Shown in pieces: positions 1 to 9,200 of a stretch of DNA of 64,000 bases. Numbering within the stretch: the stretch's first letter is position 1; each line of letters starts with the position of its first letter. Source of the DNA: Azonexaceae bacterium. GTDB lineage: Bacteria > Pseudomonadota > Gammaproteobacteria > Burkholderiales > Rhodocyclaceae. The translations under genes and the position numbers were made by a program. The stretch spans positions 1 through 64,000 of the forward strand of contig SSSZ01000075.1 of the NCBI GenBank assembly GCA_009469675.1, given 5' to 3'. The notes beneath the pieces are model-generated. The model was given only the letters and a program-made list of their open reading frames with translations. It made no database searches and had not been told where the DNA came from.

Positions 1-2
1 AG

Positions 3-122
3 CACATCACCCTCAACCTCATCCGCCTTGATCCCTCTCCGCGTAAGGGCGGCATCAAGGCTCGACGACTCATCGCCGCCACTTCCGACCTCTATCGCGC
101 TCAACTGCTCGGACTCGCTTGA
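3..122 (+). pseudogene. C-terminal end of a DDE transposase (cut by the window edge)
   Basis: An open frame runs in from the left edge and stops at TGA 120-122, giving 39 residues. It starts HITLNLIRLDPSPRKGG and ends RAQLLGLA. The NLIR...KGGIKARR...ATSD pattern resembles the basic C-terminal tail of IS4/ISAs1-type DDE transposases. None of the catalytic residues lie inside the window, so it cannot be told whether the element is intact upstream. No terminal inverted repeat could be recognised between 123 and 327. The family assignment is from memory of such tails and is moderate at best. Confidence 0.45.
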
Positions 123-327
123 TGTTCATGCGATTGCCCTGCACGAGGCAGAATTCGTTTGCCAAATCAAGCATTAGGGCGCATAGTGCCGGCCAGCGAA
201 ATTCAAGTCGCTTCGTTCTTGTCTGGTTCAGCTCCCGCGTGCTGCGGATTCTTCCCTTCATTACACCGCCGTCTTGATCTTCGCCCTCCTACAGGGCAAT
301 TCCCTTATTTTTCAAGGTAATCAAGAC

Positions 328-534
328 ATGGCAACCGGTACTGTGAAGTGGTTTAACGACGCCAAGGGCTTCGGCTTCATCGCTCAGGATGGCGGCGGGG
401 ACGATCTTTTCGCCCATTTCTCCGCCATTCAAGGCGGCGGCTTCAAGACTCTCCAGGAAGGCCAGCGCGTCAGTTTCGACACGACGAACGGTCCCAAGGG
501 CCTGCAGGCGGCCAACATCCGCCCGGTCGATTGA
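328..534 (+). CDS. CspA-family cold-shock protein
   Basis: A 68-residue single cold-shock (OB-fold) domain protein. It begins [18 protein letters not shown], with the RNP1 motif KGFGFI at residues 13-18 and an RNP2-like LFAHF at 27-31. Such proteins bind single-stranded RNA and DNA and act as cytoplasmic RNA chaperones; some are cold-induced and others constitutive, and the sequence does not say which. The start at 328 gives the family's usual length; the frame stays open upstream to 274 but that extension has no family match. AAGGTAA at 315-321 is a possible ribosome binding site. An IF-1 gene follows 103 bp later on the same strand, so both neighbours serve RNA handling or translation. The 205 bp upstream hold no recognised gene. 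Confidence 0.95.
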   Translation: MATGTVKWFNDAKGFGFIAQDGGGDDLFAHFSAIQGGGFKTLQEGQRVSFDTTNGPKGLQAANIRPVD

Positions 535-637
535 CGCCCTCGGCGGCCGGGCCGGGAGCCCGCCACCGCTTGTTTCGGGACCGCCCGCCGGGAAAACCCC
601 GGCCCGAGGCCCCTTCCCATTTTTCCGGAGAATGGCC

Positions 638-895
638 ATGGCCAAAGAAGAACTCATCGAAATGCAGGGCGTCGTCATGGAGGTGCTGCCCGATTCGCGC
701 TTTCGTGTCACCCTCGACAACGGCCACAGCCTGGTGGCCTACACCGGCGGCAAGATGCGCAAGCACCATATCCGCATCCTGGCGGGCGACAAGGTTTCCC
801 TCGAACTCTCTCCCTACGATCTGAGCAAGGGGCGCATCACCTTCCGCCATATCGAAAGCCGCGGTCCGGTCAGCCCGCAACGGCGCCGCTATTGA
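638..895 (+). CDS. infA: Translation initiation factor IF-1 (probable second copy)
   Basis: 85 residues starting [20 protein letters not shown], a single S1-like OB fold. The IF-1 core is clear: [14 protein letters not shown], then [20 protein letters not shown], then [20 protein letters not shown]-1 binds the 30S A site with IF-2 and IF-3 during initiation. It is longer than the usual 72 residues because of a basic tail ending QRRRY. Betaproteobacteria often carry one IF-1 gene in the ribosomal operon and a second elsewhere; the absence of ribosomal genes here suggests this is the second copy. The start at ATG 638 is preferred over ATG 632 because GGAG at 627-630 sits 7 nt before it. Its stop overlaps the next gene's TTG start (TTGA, 892-895), implying translational coupling. 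Confidence 0.93.
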   Translation: MAKEELIEMQGVVMEVLPDSRFRVTLDNGHSLVAYTGGKMRKHHIRILAGDKVSLELSPYDLSKGRITFRHIESRGPVSPQRRRY

Positions 896-1584
896 GCGGC
901 GGTCCGGGTTACCGGGTTCGCTTCGACACGGTTACGGTCGCCGGCGTCGATTACCGCATCCGTTCGCTTTTCGACCGCCAGCAATACCACGACCCCGAGG
1001 GCGAAGCTGAACGGGCCGGCGTGTCGCCCGCCAGCTGGCCTCTTTTCGGGCAAGTCTGGCCCTCCGCCCGGGTCTTGGCGCGGGCCATGCACGGCTACGA
1101 TGTGGCCGGCAAACGCATCCTCGAGATCGGGGCCGGGCTGGCCCTGGCCAGCCTGGTGATCCACGGCCGGGATGGCGATATCACGGCAAGCGACTGCCAT
1201 CCCCTGAGTGCCGCCTTCCTGCAGGAGAATCTCCTGCTCAACCACCTGCCGCCGATGAAGTACCGGGAGGGCCATTGGGCGCGGGCCAATCCCGAACTGG
1301 GCCGTTTCGACCTCATCATCGGCAGCGACGTCCTCTACGAACCGGATCACCCGGAGCAAATGGCCGGTTTCATCGACCGCCATTCGGCCGCCACCGTCGA
1401 AATCGTCATCGTCGATCCCGACCGCGGCAACCGGTCCGGCTTTTGCCGCCACATGGATCACCTCGGCTACGCCCTGACGGAACGGCGGGCCAACCCCCGG
1501 CTTGAGAACGGTGAAGCCTACCGGGGGCGTTTTCTCACCTTCAACCGCGGCCCCGCTCCGGGACCAAAGCCAAAAGCCGAATAG
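892..1584 (+). CDS. Class I SAM-dependent methyltransferase (METTL21/Methyltransf_16-like)
   Basis: 230 residues. The SAM-binding motif I is [14 protein letters not shown] (about residues 76-89), followed by an acidic motif at ITASDCHP and a post-motif [14 protein letters not shown]. The spacing and the SDVLYE segment match the family of eukaryote-like protein lysine methyltransferases and their bacterial relatives; the bacterial substrate is unknown. The start is read as TTG 892 inside TTGA because the conserved-looking N-terminal segment ([17 protein letters not shown]) lies upstream of the first ATG at 1087. Coupling to infA raises the possibility, purely inferred, that a translation-related protein is the target. 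A rare start codon plus overlap suggests expression subordinate to infA. Confidence 0.8.
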   Translation: MSGGPGYRVRFDTVTVAGVDYRIRSLFDRQQYHDPEGEAERAGVSPASWPLFGQVWPSARVLARAMHGYDVAGKRILEIGAGLALASLVIHGRDGDITASDCHPLSAAFLQENLLLNHLPPMKYREGHWARANPELGRFDLIIGSDVLYEPDHPEQMAGFIDRHSAATVEIVIVDPDRGNRSGFCRHMDHLGYALTERRANPRLENGEAYRGRFLTFNRGPAPGPKPKAE

Positions 1585-1597
1585 CCGGGCGCCTGGT

Positions 1598-2563
1598 TCA
1601 AAACCCGATCTTGCGGCTACGGCCCGTGGGGGCGGCCTCGATATCGCGTTTGTCCAGGGCGCTGCGGCCGTCCAGCTTGGCGTTTCCAAAGGCGGCGAGC
1701 AGTCGCTTTTTCATTTCCCGCGGGGGGAGGCCGGCGAGGCATTCGAGAATCTCCTGGTCGGGTTCCGGCGGAAAGCCCCAGTCGTGGGCGGCAACCGTTT
1801 CCCGGTAGAGGGCGGCGGCGATGCGGCGGGCGGCTTCCCGGTCGGGCCGCGGCACTTCATAGACGTTCATGCGGTTGAGGATGGGTTCGGGGATGGCCCG
1901 CTCGTCGTTGGCCGTGGACACCCAGAGGATGTGGGAGGCGTCCATGTCGATTTCAATGAATTCGTCCTTGAAATGGCTGGCGGTTTCCTTTTCCAGGAGG
2001 CCGTAGAGGGCGCCCATCGGGTCGTAGCGCGTATCGCCGCCGGCCTTGTCCACCTCGTCGAGGACCACCACCGGGTTGGCGAATTCGCCATGGACCAGGG
2101 CGTGCGCCACTTTGCCCGGTTTGGCGTTGTTCCACTGGGACGAGGCGCCGGAAAGAATCCAGCCGGCGGTGAGGGAACTCATGGAAACGAATTCGTGCCC
2201 GGTGCCGAGCAACCGCGCCAGTTCCTTGGCGAAATGGGTCTTGCCCACCCCCGGTTCGCCGAGCAGAAGGATCGGGGTGAAGCTCATGGGTTCGTTGCCG
2301 GCCACAGAAAGGGCGAGGTATTTCTTGAGTTCGTCGATGACCTCGGAGAAATTGGGGCAGGTGTCGTAGAGGTCGTCGAGCATGTCGGCGGCGGTGGGGC
2401 GGATGAGGAAACGGCCGCCGCCGCGCTGCTTCATTTTTTCGTAGAGCAGGGCCAGGGACTCGTTGCGTGCCGCCGCCGTGTCCTCAAGAGCACGATCCAC
2501 GTCGGCGACATGGTAGATGGTGCGCTCTTCCGCCAGCGAAAGCCGGATATCCCTGTTTGCCAT
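1598..2563 (-). CDS. Lon-like AAA+ ATPase without protease domain
   Basis: 321 residues. Walker A GEPGVGKT is at 102-109, Walker B VVVLDEVDK at 165-173, a sensor-1 stretch is HILWVSTAND, and an arginine-finger candidate lies in EPILNRMNVYEV. The order PGKV...NPVVVLDEVDKAGG...DPMGALYGLLE...FIEIDMDASHILWVSTAN closely tracks the ATPase module of Lon protease, but the Lon N-terminal domain and the Ser/Lys protease domain are absent. The protein therefore probably remodels or unfolds a partner without degrading it. The start at 2563 is supported by AAGGAGG just upstream; an in-frame extension to 2644 lacks family character. It is convergent with the methyltransferase (13 bp gap) and divergent from nikR. 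The partner is unknown. Confidence 0.85.
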   Translation of the reverse strand: MANRDIRLSLAEERTIYHVADVDRALEDTAAARNESLALLYEKMKQRGGGRFLIRPTAADMLDDLYDTCPNFSEVIDELKKYLALSVAGNEPMSFTPILLLGEPGVGKTHFAKELARLLGTGHEFVSMSSLTAGWILSGASSQWNNAKPGKVAHALVHGEFANPVVVLDEVDKAGGDTRYDPMGALYGLLEKETASHFKDEFIEIDMDASHILWVSTANDERAIPEPILNRMNVYEVPRPDREAARRIAAALYRETVAAHDWGFPPEPDQEILECLAGLPPREMKKRLLAAFGNAKLDGRSALDKRDIEAAPTGRSRKIGF

Positions 2564-2714
2564 GGCGCCCTCCTTGACGACTCCTACCCGAGTTAACGGC
2601 CGGGGGGCGGGCAGGTTGAGCACCGCCCCTCTCATTCCAGACAAGCATTTTGCGTTCCAGTTCAGCCCGTCGCGGGGGTTTGCCTGGCGGCGCGAATCGT
2701 CCTAGGATGCCGCC

Positions 2715-3179
2715 ATGGAGCGCTTCACCATTTCCCTGGATGGGTCGCTGGCCGGGCAGTTCGACCGCCTGATGGCGACCCGCGGCTACCGCAACCGCTC
2801 GGAGGCGGTGCACGACCCGATCCGCGCCGCTATCGAAAGCGGTCGCCGGCGAGCCGACGGGGACGACCATCGCGTCGCCAACCGGTCCTACGTCTTCAAC
2901 CACCACGAGCGGGAACTGGAGGAGCGCCTCACCACCCTGCAGCCCGACCGCCACGCTCTGACCGTGGCCGCCCTGCACGGTCACCTGGACCACGAGACCT
3001 GCCGGGAATCGGTGGGTCCGCGGGGTCCGACCCAGGCCGTCCGGCGGTTTGCCGACACCCTCGTCGCCGAACGCGACGTGCGTCACGGCAAGCTCAACCG
3101 GGTCGCCCTCGAGGCCGAAAACCGTCACATCCACGACGCTTCCGGGGAGACCCATGTCCACTTCCGTCCCCCCCGCTGA
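2715..3179 (+). CDS. nikR: NikR nickel-responsive regulator (atypical nickel site)
   Basis: 154 residues: an N-terminal ribbon-helix-helix DNA-binding domain (1-50) followed by an ACT-like nickel-binding tetramerisation domain. Compared with E. coli NikR (ligands His76, His87, His89, Cys95), the last three are kept here as His88, His90 and Cys96, and the family segment FADTLVAERDVRHGKLN is present. The first ligand position is Pro77 (TLQPDRHAL) instead of His. A proline also falls in the second DNA-binding helix (SEAVHDPIRAA at 29-39), and VGPRGP replaces the usual VVLKG-type strand. A His-rich tail (HIHDASGETHVHF) extends the C terminus. The product may be altered or partly degenerate. It overlaps the kinase gene by 26 bp and lies upstream of a nickel permease with a NikR-like operator. 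Confidence 0.88.
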   Translation: MERFTISLDGSLAGQFDRLMATRGYRNRSEAVHDPIRAAIESGRRRADGDDHRVANRSYVFNHHERELEERLTTLQPDRHALTVAALHGHLDHETCRESVGPRGPTQAVRRFADTLVAERDVRHGKLNRVALEAENRHIHDASGETHVHFRPPR

Positions 3180-4500
3180 ATCGCCGCTTGGCGCCACCGG
3201 TGAGGCAATCGGCGAACAGGCCTGGATCGAGGTGATCCAGAAGATGGACGAGGTCTACAACGACCTCCTCCAGTACGAAGTCGCCCTCGAGGAAAAAAAT
3301 GCCGCCCTCGAAGAATCGCACCAGTTCATCGAGAGCGTCCTGGAATCCATGTCGGACATCCTCATCGTATGCAACCGCAACGGCGGCATCGAAGAGGTCA
3401 ATTCCTCCCTGCAGCATTTTTCCGGCAAGAGTTCGGCCGAACTCGAACACACGCCGATCTTCGATCTCTTCGCCGACGACGCCGAGCGCGCCAAGGCGCG
3501 ACAGCTCTTCACCCGGGTCGGCCGCGACGGTATCCACGACGCCGAGCTTTACCTGCGCTCCGGCGACGGCACCACAGTACCCGTCTCGATCAACTGCACC
3601 CCCCGGCTGTCCCCCACCGGCAAACTCATGGGCATGGTCGTCACGGGCCGGCCAGTGGGCGAACTGCGCCGCGCCTACCAAGCCCTGCGCCAGGCCCACG
3701 ATGACCTCAAGCGCACCCAGAGCCAACTCCTGCACGCCGAAAAGATGGTCTCCCTGGGCCGCCTGGTGGCCGGAGTGGCCCACGAACTCAACAATCCGAT
3801 TAGCTTTGTCCTCGGCAACGTCCTGTCGCTGCAGCGCTACGCCGGGCGGATCGAGCGCTACCTCAACGCCGTGCACGCCTGTCCCGCCGCCGCCACGCCA
3901 AACCTCCAAACGCTGCGGCAAGAACTGCGCATCGACCGCGTTCTCCACGACATGCCGCCCCTCATCGCCGGCATGATCGAAGGCGCCGAGCGCACCCGCG
4001 ACATCGTCGACGCCCTGAAGCGCTTTTCGGCGGTGGACAAAACGACACCGGAACGGGTCAACCTCAACGAAGTGGTCGAGCGTTCGGTGCGCTGGGTGGT
4101 ACAGAGCGCCCCCGCCCGCTTCGCCGTCGATGTGGACCTGCCCCCCGACCTCGCCTGTTCCGGGCTTTCCGGCCCCCTGCAGCAGGTGGTCATGAACCTG
4201 GTGCAAAACGCCTGCGACGCCACCGCCAGCCTGGCCGCACCGCGGCTCGCCATCGCCGGCGGGGTGGAGGACGGCATGGTGCGCATCCACTTTGCCGACA
4301 ACGGCCCGGGAATTCCCGCCGACAACTTGCCACGCCTGTTTGAACCCTTCTTCACCACAAAACCGGTGGGCCAGGGCACCGGCCTCGGCCTTTCCATCAG
4401 CTACGGCATCGTCGAAAGCCACGGCGGCCGCCTGGAAGCCCGCAACTGCGAGGGCGGCGGCGCCGAGTTCACCTTGTCCTTGCCGGTGGAAAGTTCCTGA
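3154..4500 (+). CDS. PAS-domain sensor histidine kinase, HupT/HoxJ-like
   Basis: 448 residues with no membrane segment: a short coiled coil (about 25-60), a PAS domain (about 58-165), a second coiled coil, a HisKA domain with phospho-acceptor His210 in VAGVAHELNNPISF, and an HATPase domain with N box NLVQNACDA, G1 DNGPGIP, F box FEPFFTTK and G2 GQGTGLGLSIS. The stretch around the histidine followed by LGNVLSLQRYAGRIERYL resembles HupT/HoxJ, the cytoplasmic kinases that report hydrogen status from a regulatory hydrogenase to the NtrC-type regulator HupR/HoxA. This sub-family call is from memory. Its context between nikR and a nickel permease fits. ATG 3154 is chosen because GGGGAGA precedes it at the proper distance. 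No response regulator is in the window. Confidence 0.88.
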   Translation: MSTSVPPAESPLGATGEAIGEQAWIEVIQKMDEVYNDLLQYEVALEEKNAALEESHQFIESVLESMSDILIVCNRNGGIEEVNSSLQHFSGKSSAELEHTPIFDLFADDAERAKARQLFTRVGRDGIHDAELYLRSGDGTTVPVSINCTPRLSPTGKLMGMVVTGRPVGELRRAYQALRQAHDDLKRTQSQLLHAEKMVSLGRLVAGVAHELNNPISFVLGNVLSLQRYAGRIERYLNAVHACPAAATPNLQTLRQELRIDRVLHDMPPLIAGMIEGAERTRDIVDALKRFSAVDKTTPERVNLNEVVERSVRWVVQSAPARFAVDVDLPPDLACSGLSGPLQQVVMNLVQNACDATASLAAPRLAIAGGVEDGMVRIHFADNGPGIPADNLPRLFEPFFTTKPVGQGTGLGLSISYGIVESHGGRLEARNCEGGGAEFTLSLPVESS

Positions 4501-4588
4501 CCGGATCGGTAGCGCCGCCTGGCACTTGCACTATGCGCCGCCTCCCCAGGCTTCCGCCCTTTCATCGGCGGCACAAGGCTTTACACCC

Positions 4589-4605
4589 CTGGCACGGGAC
4601 TTGTA
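4589..4605 (+). promoter_or_regulatory. Sigma54-type -24/-12 promoter before the nickel permease
   Basis: CTGGCACGGGACTTGTA matches the RpoN consensus TGGCAC-N5-TTGC in every core position except the last (TTGT). The GG at 4591-4592 and the GT at 4603-4604 have the required 10-nt spacing. Transcription would begin near 4615-4617, leaving a leader of about 20 nt. Sigma54 promoters activated by HoxA/HupR are typical of hydrogenase genes, and a HupT/HoxJ-like kinase lies directly upstream. No enhancer site was identified. Confidence 0.55.
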
Positions 4606-4629
4606 TGAACCATTTCAATTGGTTCATAC
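4603..4629. promoter_or_regulatory. Perfect inverted repeat, candidate NikR operator
   Basis: GTATGAACC (4603-4611) and GGTTCATAC (4621-4629) form a perfect 9-bp inverted repeat around a 9-bp centre. The outer half-sites GTATGA...TCATAC are identical to those of the E. coli nik operator, with 15 bp between hexamers instead of 16. The repeat overlaps the -12 element and predicted start region of the sigma54 promoter and ends 6 bp before the permease ATG, so bound protein would block transcription. The short leader has no clear ribosome binding site. Confidence 0.6.
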
Positions 4630-4635
4630 CGCCCC

Positions 4636-5445
4636 ATGGAAACGCTTCCCAACGACTGGCTGTCGCTCCTCGTCCTGACCTTCGTCCTCGGCATGAAGCA
4701 TGGCTTCGACGCCGACCATCTGGCGACCATCGACGGCCTGACCCGCTTCAACAGCCGGGCCAATCCGCCCCTGGCCCGCTATTGCGGCGCCTTGTTCTCC
4801 CTCGGGCACGGTGCCGTGGTGGTACTCATCGCCCTCGGCATTTCCGCCCTGGCCGGAAGTTGGGACGTGCCGCCATGGTTCGCCACCCTGGGCGCCGTGA
4901 TTTCCATCGCCTTTCTTTTCGCCCTGGGGAGCCTCAACCTGGCCGCCGTCCTCCAGGCCGAAGCCGGCCAACCGGTGCAGCCCGTCGGCTTCAAAGGGCG
5001 TCTGCTCGGACGGCTACGCCACGCCGCCCAGCCCGGCCTGGTGGCCCTGGTCGGGGCGCTGTTTGCCTTGTCCTTCGACACCTTGTCCCAGGCCGCCTTC
5101 TTCGCCCTCACCGCCACCCGTTTCGGTGGCTGGCAGCACGCCTTGGCCCTGGCCACGCTTTTTTTGGCCGGCATGGCCTTCACCGACGGCATCAACGGCC
5201 TGTGGATCTCCCGCCTCATCGCCCGGGCCGACCAGGTGGCCGTGGTGGCGTCCCGCGTCATGGGTCTGGTCGTTTCCGGCGTCAGCCTCCTGGTCGCCAG
5301 CTTCGGCCTGGCCAAACTGGCGCTTCCCGCCGTCGAGAGCTGGAGCGAAGGCAAGGAATTGTTCTTCGGCTTTCTGCTGACTGCCCTCGTCGGCCTCAGC
5401 TTCGTCCTGGCCCTGCGGCTGACCCGGCGGCCCGCCCTGGCCTGA
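4636..5445 (+). CDS. NiCoT-family nickel/cobalt permease
   Basis: 269 residues, largely hydrophobic, about 7-8 membrane segments. The NiCoT signature HX4DH is present as HGFDADH at 22-28, followed by the other family motifs in altered form: LGHGAVVV, FDTLSQ and GMAFTDGING. These helices carry Ni2+ or Co2+ across the inner membrane without ATP. Placement behind nikR and a HupT/HoxJ-like kinase and under a NikR-type operator points to nickel for a hydrogenase. Cobalt for the B12 loci at 24-39 kb is the alternative. The ATG at 4636 lacks a good Shine-Dalgarno sequence, which is odd. Confidence 0.88.
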   Translation: METLPNDWLSLLVLTFVLGMKHGFDADHLATIDGLTRFNSRANPPLARYCGALFSLGHGAVVVLIALGISALAGSWDVPPWFATLGAVISIAFLFALGSLNLAAVLQAEAGQPVQPVGFKGRLLGRLRHAAQPGLVALVGALFALSFDTLSQAAFFALTATRFGGWQHALALATLFLAGMAFTDGINGLWISRLIARADQVAVVASRVMGLVVSGVSLLVASFGLAKLALPAVESWSEGKELFFGFLLTALVGLSFVLALRLTRRPALA

Positions 5446-5766
5446 CCGCTGCCGGCCGGGGCGGATCGACGCCGTTGCTCCCCCCAACGCCCCCCGCGCC
5501 CTGAACCGAGGAATCGCTTCCGTCGGGCGCCCGCCCCCCGGGGCTGCCTGCGCCGCTCCGGGGGCGGCACAGCACTTTCCTTTTGTCGGGTACACCGGGG
5601 CGGCAAAAGATAAGTGTTTTCCACAGGCCTCCCCTATCGGAAAACGTATAATTTTGAATTATGATGGCGTGTGTGCTGTCAGCCCGCCATCGCAATTGCG
5701 TGCGTCGCCATCCGCTTTCCGGTAGGCTGACAGGTTCCCCCCAACAGTACATCCCAAGGAGTCTCC
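5446..5766. other. 321-bp intergenic region upstream of maeB
   Basis: No gene was recognised. The left two thirds are GC-rich and show no clear terminator for the nickel permease. The right end turns AT-rich, with a perfect TATAAT at 5647-5652 inside GTATAATTTTGAATTATG, a candidate -10 for maeB about 110 bp before its start codon. No convincing -35 is seen at 16-18 bp spacing. Confidence 0.4.
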
Positions 5767-8043
<2,277 letters not shown>

Positions 8044-8068
8044 GCCGACCCCACCCGGCACCCGATTG

Positions 8069-8100
8069 CAAAGCCGCCCAGCCGGGCGGCTTTGTGCTTT
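8069..8100 (+). terminator. Rho-independent terminator of maeB
   Basis: CAAAGCCGCCC (8069-8079) pairs perfectly with GGGCGGCTTTG (8084-8094) across a 4-nt loop and is followed by TGCTTTAA. It lies 25 bp after the maeB stop and before the ribosome binding site of the next gene. Confidence 0.8.
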
Positions 8101-8143
8101 AATGGGCAAAACAAACACGAAACCCGAGGAAGGAGACTCCCAA

Positions 8144-9076
8144 ATGACCGACCCGAAGTTCCGCCTTGTCACCCGCAGCGATTTCGACGGCCTGGTGTGC
8201 GCCGTGCTGTTGAAAGAACTCGACCTCATCGACGACATCAAGTTCGTCCATCCCAAGGACATGCAGGATGGCAAGATCGAGATCGGCGACCGCGACATCA
8301 CCACCAACCTGCCCTACGTCGCCGGCGCCCACCTCGCCTTCGACCATCACCTGTCCGAAACCGTGCGCAACACCGGCGAACGGCCCAACCACATCATTTC
8401 GCCCGACGCACCGTCGGCGGCACGGGTGGTCTACGACTACTACGGTGGCAAGAAGGCCTTCCCCCGTGTCACGGATGACATGATGGCGGCGGTGGACAAG
8501 GCCGATTCGGCCCAGTTTTCCCGGGAGGAGATCCTCGATCCGCAGGGCTGGGTGCTCCTCAACTACCTGATGGATGCGCGCACCGGCCTGGGGCGCTTCC
8601 GCGAGTTCCGCATCAGCAACTACGCCCTGATGATGGATCTCATCAAGTACTGCCGCGACCACGGGATCGACGATATCCTCGCCCTGCCCGACGTCAAGGA
8701 GCGGGTCGAACTCTATTTCGACCAGGCCGAAAAGGCCCGCCAACAGATCGAACGCTGCACCACCGTGCGGGGCAATCTGGCGATCCTCGATCTGCGCGGC
8801 GAGGAGAACATCTGGGCGACCAACCGCTTCATGATCTACGCCCTGTTTCCCCAGTGCAACATCTCGATCCACGTCCTCTGGGGCGTCCAGAAACAGAACA
8901 CGGTCTTCGCCACGGGCAAATCGATTCTCGACCGGTCGAGCCGGACCAACGTCGGCGAGCTGATGCTCAAGTACGGCGGCGGCGGCCACCAGGCGGCGGG
9001 TACCTGCCAGGTGGACAACGACCGGGCGGCGGCGGTACTCGAAGAATTGGCCAGCCGCATCAACGCCGACGGCTGA
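8144..9076 (+). CDS. DHH/DHHA1-family phosphoesterase
   Basis: 310 residues. DHH-family motifs are visible: TRSDFDGLVCAVL near the N terminus, AHLAFDHHLSE, and a C-terminal DHHA1-type KYGGGGHQAAGTC. The family comprises Mn2+-dependent hydrolases acting on nanoRNA, cyclic dinucleotide-derived pApA/pGpG, pAp or polyphosphate. Which substrate is used here cannot be read from the sequence. The start ATG 8144 is preceded by AGGAAGGAGA, a strong site, while the frame's upstream extension runs through the maeB terminator and is rejected. It stands alone between terminator and the next gene. NrnA-like oligoribonuclease activity is one plausible role. Confidence 0.85.
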   Translation: MTDPKFRLVTRSDFDGLVCAVLLKELDLIDDIKFVHPKDMQDGKIEIGDRDITTNLPYVAGAHLAFDHHLSETVRNTGERPNHIISPDAPSAARVVYDYYGGKKAFPRVTDDMMAAVDKADSAQFSREEILDPQGWVLLNYLMDARTGLGRFREFRISNYALMMDLIKYCRDHGIDDILALPDVKERVELYFDQAEKARQQIERCTTVRGNLAILDLRGEENIWATNRFMIYALFPQCNISIHVLWGVQKQNTVFATGKSILDRSSRTNVGELMLKYGGGGHQAAGTCQVDNDRAAAVLEELASRINADG

Positions 9077-9200
9077 AGCCGGCGGCGAAATGGCCGGCGG
9101 GATACACCCCGCCGGCAAAAAACTGCCTTCCCCCTGGGGTCTTGTGCCCACCCCCGCCCTTGCGCGACACTAGCGCCAGCGACCACCCCTGGGGAACAGC

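Noticed and set aside
70-261. Small minus-strand frame near the transposase tail
   Set aside because: Overlaps the transposase end in antisense, basic random-looking composition, no ribosome site.
4519-4530. TGGCACTTGCA as a second sigma54 element
   Set aside because: The spacing between GG and GC is 5 nt instead of the required 10.
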